The notes under the pieces: generated by a model
What the model was told of the DNA's origin: nothing
What the model saw: only the letters and a program-made list of their open reading frames with translations
Databases searched by the model: none
Source: an uncultured Bacteroides sp.
Lineage (GTDB): Bacteria; Bacteroidota; Bacteroidia; Bacteroidales; Bacteroidaceae
Direction: 5' to 3'
Assembly: GCA_900546645.1 (NCBI GenBank)
Contig: URDR01000075.1
Span: 1-14,095, forward strand
Length of the DNA stretch: 14,095 nucleotides
Made by a program: the position numbers and the translations under genes
Shown: one piece after another, positions 1 to 7,777 of the stretch
How positions within the stretch are numbered: the first letter of the stretch is position 1
Layout: every line of letters starts with the position of its first letter

Positions 1-47
1 CTTTCAAGAATGAAAATCTTGCGTCCTAACCGATAGACGAACGGGCC
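1..47 (-). tRNA. tRNA-Glu (anticodon TTC), 5' part only, cut by the window edge
   Basis: Read on the minus strand from base 47, the sequence gives an acceptor arm GGCCCGT, a D-stem pair GTCT/GGAC around a GG-containing loop, and a complete anticodon arm CAAGA-TTTTCAT-TCTTG. The anticodon TTC lies at 14 to 12 and decodes GAA/GAG. The T-arm and 3' acceptor strand lie beyond the left edge. A promoter-like box sits about 40 bases upstream. Identification rests on the fold and on close likeness to bacterial tRNA-Glu; I am confident despite the truncation. Confidence 0.92.
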
Positions 48-86
48 ATCCTTTGCTTGTGTTGAGGTGTTTCTCAAACACGGGTG

Positions 87-117
87 CAAAGGTACGGATT
101 ATTTTTAAATCTGCAAG
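87..117 (-). promoter_or_regulatory. Bacteroidales-type promoter for the tRNA-Glu transcript
   Basis: The minus strand reads TACCTTTG at 94 to 87, an exact match to the Bacteroides -7 consensus TAnnTTTG. CTTG lies at 117 to 114 with a 19-base spacer, where a TTTG-like -33 element is expected. Transcription would start around 80, giving a leader of about 33 bases before the tRNA. Confidence 0.7.
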
Positions 118-241
118 CGTTCGGGCAATTTTTTTTGATTTTTATGTGCTTTTTGTGTGAGGACCTTGTTTAAACATGCTTTTTTGGTGACTTAATCTGT
201 GTTTTCAAGCCTTTTCTAGAGCAGGGAGGTATGAAAAGAAG

Positions 242-1408
242 TTAGTGATAGAGTATATAATTTTTTCGTATGCTGCGATACTCTTCCAGTTCTTTCTGCC
301 ATGTTTCTTTGATTGCTTTTTCACTGTCTCCTCGCAGGATGGCTTTTCTTACCTGATCGGTACCCATGAGTAGGTCGAACCAGCGGGGGCGCGTGAAGAA
401 CTTGCTTCCATTTCCTGTGCGGCAATAGCTTTGGTAGCTTTCTATGACATAGCGGAGTGATAGACCCCTTGGTGCAGACTGATGGCGGAGGTCTTTTCCA
501 TAACATTTCTGATTTTTATGAAGCGGATTTTTGTCGAAGCCTTCCAGTGGACGGGGGATGAAAAAGAATTTATCGGACTGCTCTTTTAAAATGGGGCTGC
601 CGATGACTTGGAAGGGGTAGGTTGTTCCACGGCCTACACTAATGTCGGTTCCCTCAAACGGACAGAGCGATGGGTAGAGAGCGATAGCTTGGTCGTTAGG
701 CAAGTTGGGAGAAGGTTTAACTGTCAAAGAATAGGGTTGTCCGTGGCTCCAGCTTTTTACTGTGATTACATGGAGGCGGCAGGTCAGTCCGCTGCCTAAC
801 CATCCTTCTCCGTTTATCATTTGTGCAAGTTCTCCCACCGTACACCCGTGGAGTACAGGAATAGGCAGCATGCCTACAAAACTTTTAAATGCCGGTTGCA
901 ATATCGGACCGTCGATATAGTCGCATGGATTCGGACGGTCGAGTACAATCATTTCTTTCTGATTCTCTGCACATGCCTGCATAATATAATATAAGGTACT
1001 GATGTAAGTATAAAATCGGGCACCCACATCTTGAATATCGAAAACCACTACATCCGTTTCTGCAAGTTGGGCTGCTTGCGGTTTCTTGCTCTTTCCATAA
1101 AGTGATGTAATTCGTACTCCGGTACGCGTATCGCGTCCGTCTTTTATGGTTTCTCCGGCATCGGCATTCCCTCGGAATCCATGTTCGGGGGCAAAGACTT
1201 GTACGATATTTATATTACGGCTGCATAGGGTGTCAAGTAAGTGCGTATTTTTGCAGAGCGAGGTCTGGTTAACTGCCAGTGTTACTCTTTTCCCTTGTAA
1301 TAAAGGAAGCAATACCTCCAGGCGTTCTGCTCCACATTGCGGTTGAGATGAGACAGGAATGCAGCAAAATAAACAGAAAATAAAATAGCAAATTGTACGG
1401 ATATTCAT
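242..1408 (-). CDS. namZ: DUF1343/NamZ-family exo-beta-N-acetylmuramidase, secreted
   Basis: This 388-residue protein matches the DUF1343 family, whose characterised members (NamZ) release N-acetylmuramic acid from the non-reducing end of peptidoglycan fragments. Visible family segments are VNQTS (47-51), the APEHGFRG block (73-80) carrying the Glu-His pair E75/H76, AGE at 84-86, FDIQDVGARFYTY (123-135), LDRPNP (156-161) and EGTDISVGRGTT (252-263). E75 in the PEHG block is the likeliest catalytic acid by family analogy. Residues 1-21 are hydrophobic (ICYFIFCLFCCIPVSS) and look like a Sec signal; no good lipobox is seen, so a soluble periplasmic enzyme is favoured. It follows the TonB-like gene by 78 bases on the same strand. 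A weak promoter-like box lies in that gap, so it may be co-transcribed or independent. Family assignment is strong; the exact substrate is inferred. Confidence 0.88.
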   Translation of the reverse strand: MNIRTICYFIFCLFCCIPVSSQPQCGAERLEVLLPLLQGKRVTLAVNQTSLCKNTHLLDTLCSRNINIVQVFAPEHGFRGNADAGETIKDGRDTRTGVRITSLYGKSKKPQAAQLAETDVVVFDIQDVGARFYTYISTLYYIMQACAENQKEMIVLDRPNPCDYIDGPILQPAFKSFVGMLPIPVLHGCTVGELAQMINGEGWLGSGLTCRLHVITVKSWSHGQPYSLTVKPSPNLPNDQAIALYPSLCPFEGTDISVGRGTTYPFQVIGSPILKEQSDKFFFIPRPLEGFDKNPLHKNQKCYGKDLRHQSAPRGLSLRYVIESYQSYCRTGNGSKFFTRPRWFDLLMGTDQVRKAILRGDSEKAIKETWQKELEEYRSIRKNYILYH

Positions 1409-1438
1409 GTTGTTTTTAATTTGGAATTGAATAATCGG

Positions 1439-1446
1439 TAAAGTTA
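1439..1446 (-). promoter_or_regulatory. Possible weak -7 element upstream of namZ
   Basis: The minus strand reads TAACTTTA, seven of eight positions of TAnnTTTG (last G replaced by A), about 31 bases upstream of the namZ start. No good -33 TTTG is seen at the right distance. It could provide separate transcription of namZ, or be chance in AT-rich DNA. Confidence 0.3.
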
Positions 1447-1486
1447 GCAGAAAAAGTGAGAAGCGAAAAAAGTCTTTGGCAGCTTT

Positions 1487-2404
1487 TTATTTCTGAAGCT
1501 GAAAACTGACAGGAATCGTATATTTTACGGGAACCGGTTTCCCACGTTGTATGCCTGGCTTCCATCGGGGCATGAGGCGTATGGCTTCAAGCACGATGGA
1601 ATCGAATTCCGGGAAAAGACTTCGCAGAATGTAGGGGGATTGTACACTACCGTCTGCTGCTATCGTTACTATTACGATGGTTTGTTCCGGCATGGGAGGC
1701 TTTACGTTTTTTGTTTTTAGCAGATTCTCTATGGCTTCATGCATGTATCGCATAAGTTCTGTCATTCCTCCTGGAAATTCGGGCATGGTTTCGGTTATCA
1801 TTCCTGGCATAGCTTGCTCTTTTCCTTCATTTTCCACTGCTTGTTCTACAACGGCAACTTCACCCATCAGCAGGTTGTCTTCCTGCATCACGATGGAAAG
1901 CAACGTCCTGCCTGTCAGACTGTCAGTGGGGATTTCCCGTTCGTTCATACCGATATATTGGATGAGAATTGGACTTTTGCCCGATACTTTCAATTTGAAT
2001 CGACCTTGTTGGTCGGTAATAGTCCCATTGTGTGTCCCTTTTTCCACGATGGTTGCTCCGAGCAGCGGTTCTCCGTTTGAGTCTTTCACGGTTCCGGTTA
2101 GGGTAATGGATGTGGTATCGTTTTGTTCTAGTGCAACGTGTGGCGTTGAAGGAACTTCTTGCGGTATTGCATTGACTTGCATCGTAGCTGCCGATATGCC
2201 TATTAAGGTGACAGCTTTCCCCGCAGCACGCCGTAAGGCAATTTGTCGTTCCAGATAGTGTAATTCGGCTTCACATTGCGGGCAGGTACCTGTGCAGTCT
2301 TCTTCGAAGTTGCAAGGTTGCGGACAAAAGTCTATCTCGTTTCTTTGAGCAATGTTGGAGCGAATTTCTTTTAGTATCTTGCAGGTTCGTTTTCCTTGTT
2401 TCAT
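1487..2404 (-). CDS. Cys-cluster / CarboxypepD_reg-like / TonB C-terminal domain protein
   Basis: The 305-residue protein has four visible parts. Residues 1-62 are charged and hold a Cys cluster C27-x3-C31-x5-C37-x3-C41-x2-C44 with the core CTGTCPQCEAEL, plus C8. Residues 63-79 are a short hydrophobic stretch (AVTLIGISAATMQV) that could span or anchor in the inner membrane. Residues 101-180 form a carboxypeptidase-regulatory-like beta domain (TGTVKDSNGEPLLGATI, then GRFKLKV). Residues 208-305 are a TonB C-terminal domain, with PEFPGG near its start and RWKPGIQRGKPVPVKYTIP near its end. TonB_C domains normally contact outer-membrane receptors; here the long Pro-rich spanner is missing, so energy transduction is uncertain. 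The start codon overlaps the radical SAM stop codon as ATGA, implying translational coupling. The Cys cluster could hold a metal or be acted on by the radical SAM partner; neither is shown. Confidence 0.8.
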   Translation of the reverse strand: MKQGKRTCKILKEIRSNIAQRNEIDFCPQPCNFEEDCTGTCPQCEAELHYLERQIALRRAAGKAVTLIGISAATMQVNAIPQEVPSTPHVALEQNDTTSITLTGTVKDSNGEPLLGATIVEKGTHNGTITDQQGRFKLKVSGKSPILIQYIGMNEREIPTDSLTGRTLLSIVMQEDNLLMGEVAVVEQAVENEGKEQAMPGMITETMPEFPGGMTELMRYMHEAIENLLKTKNVKPPMPEQTIVIVTIAADGSVQSPYILRSLFPEFDSIVLEAIRLMPRWKPGIQRGKPVPVKYTIPVSFQLQK

Positions 2405-3024
2405 GGTATGATGTATTTAAAGAAGTTGAATCGGGTGAATCCCGCTTTGCGGAGCTTGTGCTCAGAGCGGGCAACAGATGTTTCAGTATTGATACCGGGT
2501 ATCAGAGGGAGTCGGATAAGGCACTGTTCAGCTTTTCCTGCACAGAGAAGCAAGTTGAGATTGGCTTCTACCAGTTTGCTGCTGCGCTGGGTATATTTGC
2601 GGTAAATTTCAGGATTGGTATCTTTGATGTCGATAATAAACTCGTCAATGTCAGGAATAACTTGCTCTAACAGGTCGGATGAGGCGTACAGGGAGGTTTC
2701 CAAGGTAATTCGCCATTGCTTTCCGCAGAGTTGTCTGAATTGATGAATAAAATCAGACCAAGCCAGTGGTTCCCCACCTCCGAACGTGATTCCTCCTCCG
2801 GTAGCCAGAAAGTAGAGTTCGTCTTGTTTTACTTCTTGATAAAGGGTTTCCGGTGTGTGCCATAGCCAGCGGTCAGGGGAGGTGTGACACTGCGGGTTGA
2901 GGCAGTAACGGCAATGCAATGGGCAACCATGGAATGCGGCAAGCGTAGTTACGCCTTCTCCATCTGTCTGGATGCGGTGGCGGCATAGACCGATAAAAGG
3001 AGCAAATAAGTTGAGTTTGTCCAT
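2401..3024 (-). CDS. Radical SAM protein, pyruvate formate-lyase activase-like (YjjW/PflA type)
   Basis: The 207-residue protein has the radical SAM [4Fe-4S] motif C34-x3-C38-x2-C41 (GCPLHCRYC) and the SAM-binding segment GGGITFGGGEPL at 76-87. It also has the DIK motif of glycyl-radical-enzyme activases at 132-134 (DIKDTNPEIYRKYT) and RLPLIPGIN at 171-179. PFL activases are typically around 245 residues; this one is shorter and lacks a ferredoxin-like 4Fe-4S insert. It would cleave S-adenosylmethionine to a 5'-deoxyadenosyl radical. No glycyl radical enzyme is encoded nearby. The partner by position is the downstream Cys-cluster/TonB protein, overlapped by 4 bases. Family assignment is strong; the substrate is unknown, and either peptide modification or activation of a distant glycyl radical enzyme is possible. 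Confidence 0.88.
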   Translation of the reverse strand: MDKLNLFAPFIGLCRHRIQTDGEGVTTLAAFHGCPLHCRYCLNPQCHTSPDRWLWHTPETLYQEVKQDELYFLATGGGITFGGGEPLAWSDFIHQFRQLCGKQWRITLETSLYASSDLLEQVIPDIDEFIIDIKDTNPEIYRKYTQRSSKLVEANLNLLLCAGKAEQCLIRLPLIPGINTETSVARSEHKLRKAGFTRFNFFKYIIP

Positions 3025-3049
3025 ACTTATAGAATCTTGTCTTTAACTT

Positions 3050-3057
3050 CAAATGTA
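3050..3057 (-). promoter_or_regulatory. -7 box for the radical SAM / TonB-like operon
   Basis: The minus strand reads TACATTTG, a full TAnnTTTG match, 26 bases upstream of the radical SAM start codon. The expected -33 region shows no clear TTTG. It is arranged back-to-back with the HD-gene promoter. Confidence 0.5.
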
Positions 3058-3099
3058 CTAAAAAAACAGATAAAAGATTCGGGGCAGGGAAAATAATTG

Positions 3100-3107
3100 T
3101 ATTTTTG
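3100..3107 (+). promoter_or_regulatory. -7 box for the HD-domain gene
   Basis: TATTTTTG matches TAnnTTTG and ends 35 bases before the ATG at 3143. The -33 position is not convincing. The divergent box for the radical SAM gene lies about 45 bases to the left, so the 118-base intergenic space serves both directions. Confidence 0.5.
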
Positions 3108-3142
3108 TTGTTCCTAAACAGATTGTAAAACTGATAAAGATT

Positions 3143-3679
3143 ATGAACGCATTAGCACTTATAGACAAATATTACCCAGAAGAAAATGAATTAAAGCACA
3201 TTTTGCTGACTCATAGCCGTTCGGTGGCCGATAAAGCCCTGGCACTAGCCCGCTTGCATCCGGAGTTAAAACTGGACTTGCAATTTATAGAAGAGGCTGC
3301 TCTTTTACATGATATCGGTATTTTCCTTACCGATGCCGATGGCATTCACTGTTATGGTTCCCATCCTTATATTTGTCATGGTTATTTGGGAGCTGATTTG
3401 GTGCGTAAAGAAGGTTATCCCCGCCATGCATTGGTATGCGAACGTCATACGGGAGCAGGGTTATCACTCAAAGCGATAGAAGAACGGAACCTTCCTATTC
3501 CGCATCGTGAAATGGTTCCGGTAAGTTTGGAGGAACAACTTATCTGTTTTGCTGATAAGTTTTATTCAAAAACGAAATTAGATAAGGAAAAAAGCTTGGA
3601 AAAAGCACGTAAAAGTATAGAACGCCATGGTGAGGAAGGTCTGGAACGGTTTGACAATTGGTGCCGCCTATTTTTGTAA
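3143..3679 (+). CDS. HD-domain (HDIG) metal-dependent hydrolase, function unknown
   Basis: The 178-residue soluble protein carries the HD superfamily metal ligands in order: H24 (LLTHSRSVADKALALA), the H56-D57 pair in LLHDIGIF, further His at 79 and 102, and D138 in CFADKFYSK. HD proteins hydrolyse phosphate esters, often nucleotides. The HDIG form and small size fit stand-alone bacterial phosphohydrolases whose substrate is usually unassigned. No signal peptide or membrane segment is seen. It has its own promoter and is followed by about 190 bases before lptD, so it looks monocistronic. The start is the ATG at 3143; AAAGA eight bases upstream is the only purine-rich ribosome-site candidate, as is usual in this phylum. 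Superfamily is secure, substrate is not. Confidence 0.85.
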   Translation: MNALALIDKYYPEENELKHILLTHSRSVADKALALARLHPELKLDLQFIEEAALLHDIGIFLTDADGIHCYGSHPYICHGYLGADLVRKEGYPRHALVCERHTGAGLSLKAIEERNLPIPHREMVPVSLEEQLICFADKFYSKTKLDKEKSLEKARKSIERHGEEGLERFDNWCRLFL

Positions 3680-3872
3680 TGCTTGATTATAAGGAAAGAA
3701 TAAAGTTTATGGGCGGTCTCCAAGAGCTGAGGTTATCTCTTTTCTTGTATAGAGGATGACGTGAAAAGGGATGGCTGCTTAAAAGAAAAAATAAATTAAA
3801 AACACAGGCTTTGGCGTTTATTTGCAGGAGAATGCTTACTTTTGCACCGCTATATTGCGTAAAAAACAGATA
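3680..3872. other. Intergenic region between the HD gene and lptD
   Basis: This 193-base gap contains a 10-bp inverted repeat at 3735-3744 and 3763-3772 (atctcttttc / gaaaagggat, one G-T pair). It is not followed by a T-run, so it is a poor intrinsic terminator. The lptD promoter is at the right end. I see no small gene here. Confidence 0.5.
3837..3844 (+). promoter_or_regulatory. -7 box for lptD; decides the lptD start codon
   Basis: TACTTTTG matches TAnnTTTG exactly. TTTG at 3810-3813 is a possible -33 element, though its 23-base spacer is long. Transcription would begin near 3850. This places the in-frame TTG at 3822 upstream of the transcript and leaves the ATG at 3873 as the real start. 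Confidence 0.6.
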
Positions 3873-6602
3873 ATGACATCATTTAAACGAACAACATATT
3901 TACTATTATCTTTATTTGTATTCGGTTTTTTCTGCTCTTTCTATGCTGAGGCACAGCGCGTAAAAGGAAAGCGGACAAGACGGAGCAACATGGTTGCCGC
4001 TGATTCATTGGCGGGCGATTCGCTTCTTGCTGATTCGTTGGCCATGGACACATTGAAGAACGAGAAGAAAGAACCGCTTGATGATCCTGTGGTTTATGAG
4101 GCGAACGATTCAATTGTCTTTACCAAGGAGGGCTTTGCTCATCTGTATGGAAACGGAAAGGTTAATTATCAGAATATAGAACTTACTTCGGCTGTTATTT
4201 CGATGAACATGGATAGCAGTACGGTATATGCGCGAGGGGTATCTGATACAACGGGGGTTGAATCGGGTACGCCTGTGTTCAAGGACGGTGAGACGCCCTA
4301 TGAATCAAAAATCATGCGCTATAACTTCAAGACCAAGAAAGGGTTTATCAATAGCATCGTAACTCAGCAGGGGGAAGGCTATGTTACCAGTGAGGAGGGT
4401 AAGAAGGGAGCCAATGATGAAATTTATATGCGGCATGGTCAATATACCACTTGTGATAACCATGAACACCCGCACTTTTATCTGAAACTTTCAATGGCAA
4501 AAGTTCGTCCGAAGAAAAATGTTGTTTTTGGCCCGGCTCAGTTGGTGGTAGAAGATGTACCGCTTCCTATTGCGGTTCCTTTTGGTTTCTTCCCGTTTAA
4601 CAGCAGCTATTCTTCGGGATTTATTATGCCTACTTATGGTGATGAGATGAACCGCGGATTTTATTTACGCGACGGTGGGTATTATTTTGCCATCAGTGAC
4701 CGGATGGATTTGAAGGTGCTGGGGGAAATCTTTACCAAAGGGTCATGGGGACTCTCAGCAGCATCGAACTATAATAAGCGATATAAGTTCAGTGGCTCGT
4801 TTAACACCAGTTATCTGGTAACAAAAACGGGTGAGAAGGGGATGCCCGACTATTCGGTGTCGAAGGATTTCCGTATCCAGTGGAGTCATCGGCAGGATGC
4901 GAAAGCAAGTCCGAACAGTTCATTCTCTGCCAGTGTGAACTTTGCTACCAGTAGCTATGACCGTTCTAGTTTGAGCAGTTTGTATAATCCGCAGGCTTAT
5001 TCTCAAAACACGAAAGCTTCAAGTGTAAGCTATTCGCGTAACTTTCCGGGAATAGGGTTGAATATTTCAGGGACATTTAATATTACTCAGAACACCCGTG
5101 ACTCTTCTTTGAGCATGACGTTGCCTGATGTGAATATTTCGTTGAACCGTATTTACCCTTTTAAGCGGAAGCGCTCAGCTGGTGATGACAAGTGGTATGA
5201 GAAGATTTCTTTTCAATATACCGGTAATATCACGAATAAAATCAATACAAAGGACAATTTGCTGTTTAAGACACCGCTGACGCAGTGGGATAATGGTATG
5301 CAACATAAAATTCCGGTATCAGCAACATTCAACTTGTTTAAGTATATCAATATTGTTCCGTCGTTTAACTACACGGAGCGTTGGTACTTGCGTAAGGTGA
5401 TGCAGAGCTATGATGCCAGTGCAACTTCGCGTGACCATGTGAAGCGTGATACGATTAACGGATTTAACCGTGTGTACGATTACAATCTGTCGCTCCAGAT
5501 GAATACGAAGCTTTACGGTATGTATAAGCCTCTGTTTATGAAAAGTAAGGAACTGCAAATTCGTCATGTCTTTACACCAACAGTGAGCTATACTTATACT
5601 CCTGATTTCGGAAAGAAGAAATACGGTTATTATGACACCTATACATATACCGATGAAAAAGGGGAGGTGCGTACCGTGGAATATTCTCCTTACGACGGTG
5701 CCGTATATGGCAAGCCGGGAAAAGGAATGTCACAGAGTATCAGCTTCTCGGTAGATAACAATATCGAAATGAAGATGAAGTCGGATAAGGACTCAACCGG
5801 ATATAAAAAAATCAGTTTGATTGACCAGTTGGGAGGATCGCTTTCTTATGACTTCGCTAATCGTCGCTGGAGTGACTTGAGTATGAACTTGCGTCTGAAA
5901 CTGACCAAGAGTTATACATTTAATATGAATGCCTCATTTGCTACGTATGCCTATCAGTTTGATGAGAATGGCAATGTAGTTGTAGGCGACCGGACAGAAT
6001 GGTCGTATGGACGCTTCGGTCGTTTCCAGGGATATAGCGGCTCGTTTTCTTATACGCTGAATAATGATACGTTTAAAAAACTGTTTGGCAAGAAGGAAGA
6101 CGATAAGAAAAAAGATCAGAAAACTGATAAGGAAGAGGAGGATGAAATAGATGAAGAAGCAGAAGATGCCAATAAGGGGAACTTGCGTAAAACGGAAAAG
6201 GCATCTGTTGATTCGGACGGTTACTTGGCATTTAAATTCCCCTGGAGCATTAGCTTGAGTTATAGCTACAGCATCCGTGAAGATCGTTCGAAGCAGATTA
6301 ATATTAAAAAGATGCGCTATCCTTACTCTTTGACGCACTCTTTGAATGTTTCCGGAAACTTTAAGATTGGAAGTCGATGGAATATGAATTACTCTACGGG
6401 TTACGATTTTACGTCAAAAGAGATGTCTATGACTACGCTGAATATTACACGTGACTTGCACTGTTTCAATATGAGTTGCGGTTTGGTATTTGGTCCGTTT
6501 ACATCGTATAACTTCTCGATTCGTGCCAATTCAAGTATGCTGACCGATGCGTTGAAGTGGGATCAGCGAAGCAATACGGGTAGCTCGGTTACCTGGTACT
6601 AA
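3873..6602 (+). CDS. lptD: LPS-assembly outer-membrane protein LptD (OstA-like), Bacteroidetes type
   Basis: From the ATG at 3873 the protein is 909 residues; an in-frame TTG 51 bases upstream lies before the promoter and is rejected. A Sec signal covers residues 1-27 (hydrophobic core LLLSLFVFGFF, cleavage after AEA). A low-complexity DSLA-type stretch follows (42-61). Then comes an OstA/LptA-like beta-jellyroll domain (roughly 65-210; YGNGKVNYQNIELTS, GVSDTTG, YNFKTKKGFI). The rest is a long beta-barrel with many alternating Tyr/Ser/Asn strands, ending in aromatic WY as expected for BAM-assembled proteins. The family inserts LPS or lipooligosaccharide into the outer leaflet with LptE. A strongly charged Lys/Glu/Asp segment (about 738-775) interrupts the barrel and is probably a loop. 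The mature protein has three cysteines only: C194 in the jellyroll region, C864 and C869 in a late strand. It is transcribed alone and converges on asnA. Confidence 0.87.
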   Translation: MTSFKRTTYLLLSLFVFGFFCSFYAEAQRVKGKRTRRSNMVAADSLAGDSLLADSLAMDTLKNEKKEPLDDPVVYEANDSIVFTKEGFAHLYGNGKVNYQNIELTSAVISMNMDSSTVYARGVSDTTGVESGTPVFKDGETPYESKIMRYNFKTKKGFINSIVTQQGEGYVTSEEGKKGANDEIYMRHGQYTTCDNHEHPHFYLKLSMAKVRPKKNVVFGPAQLVVEDVPLPIAVPFGFFPFNSSYSSGFIMPTYGDEMNRGFYLRDGGYYFAISDRMDLKVLGEIFTKGSWGLSAASNYNKRYKFSGSFNTSYLVTKTGEKGMPDYSVSKDFRIQWSHRQDAKASPNSSFSASVNFATSSYDRSSLSSLYNPQAYSQNTKASSVSYSRNFPGIGLNISGTFNITQNTRDSSLSMTLPDVNISLNRIYPFKRKRSAGDDKWYEKISFQYTGNITNKINTKDNLLFKTPLTQWDNGMQHKIPVSATFNLFKYINIVPSFNYTERWYLRKVMQSYDASATSRDHVKRDTINGFNRVYDYNLSLQMNTKLYGMYKPLFMKSKELQIRHVFTPTVSYTYTPDFGKKKYGYYDTYTYTDEKGEVRTVEYSPYDGAVYGKPGKGMSQSISFSVDNNIEMKMKSDKDSTGYKKISLIDQLGGSLSYDFANRRWSDLSMNLRLKLTKSYTFNMNASFATYAYQFDENGNVVVGDRTEWSYGRFGRFQGYSGSFSYTLNNDTFKKLFGKKEDDKKKDQKTDKEEEDEIDEEAEDANKGNLRKTEKASVDSDGYLAFKFPWSISLSYSYSIREDRSKQINIKKMRYPYSLTHSLNVSGNFKIGSRWNMNYSTGYDFTSKEMSMTTLNITRDLHCFNMSCGLVFGPFTSYNFSIRANSSMLTDALKWDQRSNTGSSVTWY

Positions 6603-6618
6603 ATAATGAATGACGAGT

Positions 6619-6707
6619 AATGAAAAATGAAGAATGAAAAATCTGGAAGAGTCCGTTTTTTCATTCTTCATTCTTCATTTTTTATTTTTTACTTTTCATT
6701 TTTCATT
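6619..6707. terminator. AT-rich bidirectional terminator/repeat between lptD and asnA
   Basis: A 15-bp perfect stem pairs 6627-6641 (atgaagaatgaaaaa) with 6657-6671. Its 15-base apex carries an inner GGA/TCC pairing. An outer inverted repeat aatgaaaaatgaa pairs 6619-6631 with 6695-6707 and reaches into the asnA stop codon. Both strands are built of degenerate ATGAA(A/G)A units. The position between convergent stop codons suggests termination for both genes. Low GC makes the stem weaker than a classical terminator. Confidence 0.6.
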
Positions 6708-7746
6708 AAATCAGCATCATTCCCAGTTCATTACATTCTTTACGCATCTCATCTGGCCAAATGCTTGCTTGTATCTCTCCAATATGTGCTTTCTTCAGAT
6801 AGAGCATACACAGGCGAGACTGCCCGATACCTCCACCGATGCTTAGTGGAAGTGAGCCCTCCAGAAGACGCTTGTGGAAATAAAGTTTGGCACGTTCTTC
6901 CTTTCCTGCCAGCTTCAGCTGTTTTATCATGGCTTCAGCGTCTACACGAATTCCCATAGAAGAAAGTTCGAAAGAGCGCCCCAATACCTCATTCCATACC
7001 AGCAGGTCTCCGTTTAATCCCGGAAGTCCGGTTTGTGGGTCGATTGTGGTATAATCATCATAGTCGGGGGCACGCAAATCATGAGGCTCACCGTTGCTCA
7101 ACTTATTTCCGATTCCAATAATAAAGACACTTCCATATTTTTGTGTAATCAGGTTTTCACGTTCCTTAGGTGTTTTGTCTGGGTACATTTGCAGCAACTC
7201 CTCAGAGTGAATGAAATGGATGTCGTGTGCCAAGAATGATTTGATTTGCGGATACATTTCACAAATCATGTATTCAGTGCGGCGCATAGCCGAGTAGATA
7301 CGCGTTACAATATCTTTCAGGAAGCTTACTGAGCGTTGGTCTGCGGTAATAGCTCTTTCCCAGTCCCACTGGTCTACATAAAGAGAATGCAGGTTACCCA
7401 GTTCTTCATCTGCACGGATGGCATTCATATCCGTATATATGCCATATCCCGGACCGATTTGATAATCAGCTAAAGTAACACGTTTCCATTTAGCGAGTGA
7501 ATGTACCACCTCGGCTTGTTGGTCGCCTAAATCTTTAATCGGGAATGAAACGGGGCGTTCTGTTCCGCTTAAGTCGTCGTTTATACCCATTCCTTTCATA
7601 ACGAAAAGGGGAGCGGTTACGCGTCGTAGACGCAGCTCTGATGAGAGATTTTGCTGGAAGAAGTCTTTTATTTGTTTGATACCCAACTCGGTTTGTTTCA
7701 TGTCGAGTAGTGGACGATAATTCTTTGGTTTTATCAAGTAACTCAT
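6706..7746 (-). CDS. asnA: Aspartate--ammonia ligase (asparagine synthetase A)
   Basis: The 346-residue cytosolic enzyme makes asparagine from aspartate, ammonia and ATP (EC 6.3.1.1). It belongs to the class II aminoacyl-tRNA synthetase-like fold. The N-terminus (KQTELGIKQIKDFFQQNL) is followed by RLRRVTAPLFV, the family segment NDDLSGTERPVSF, WKR..L near residue 90 and DQWDWE near 130. The motif-3 ATP-binding arginine lies in GGGIGQSR (304-311). E. coli AsnA is 330 residues, so length fits. A promoter with both -7 and a -33-like element lies just upstream, and the gene appears monocistronic. No frameshift or missing motif is seen. Confidence 0.96.
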   Translation of the reverse strand: MSYLIKPKNYRPLLDMKQTELGIKQIKDFFQQNLSSELRLRRVTAPLFVMKGMGINDDLSGTERPVSFPIKDLGDQQAEVVHSLAKWKRVTLADYQIGPGYGIYTDMNAIRADEELGNLHSLYVDQWDWERAITADQRSVSFLKDIVTRIYSAMRRTEYMICEMYPQIKSFLAHDIHFIHSEELLQMYPDKTPKERENLITQKYGSVFIIGIGNKLSNGEPHDLRAPDYDDYTTIDPQTGLPGLNGDLLVWNEVLGRSFELSSMGIRVDAEAMIKQLKLAGKEERAKLYFHKRLLEGSLPLSIGGGIGQSRLCMLYLKKAHIGEIQASIWPDEMRKECNELGMMLI

Positions 7747-7777
7747 ATGATTAGGTTTGATTAGTTATATTGTCTGG

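Noticed and set aside
1467..1488. AAAAAG/CTTTTT stem between the TonB-like gene and namZ as a terminator
   Set aside because: Only six A/G-rich pairs with no GC core, and it overlaps the stop codon; too weak to separate the genes.
3735..3772. Hairpin after the HD gene as a terminator
   Set aside because: The stem is AT-rich with an 18-base loop and no T-run follows; kept only as a note in the intergenic entry.
3822..3872. TTG-initiated N-terminal extension of LptD
   Set aside because: The promoter -7 box (3837-3844) lies inside this extension, and the signal peptide begins properly at the ATG at 3873.
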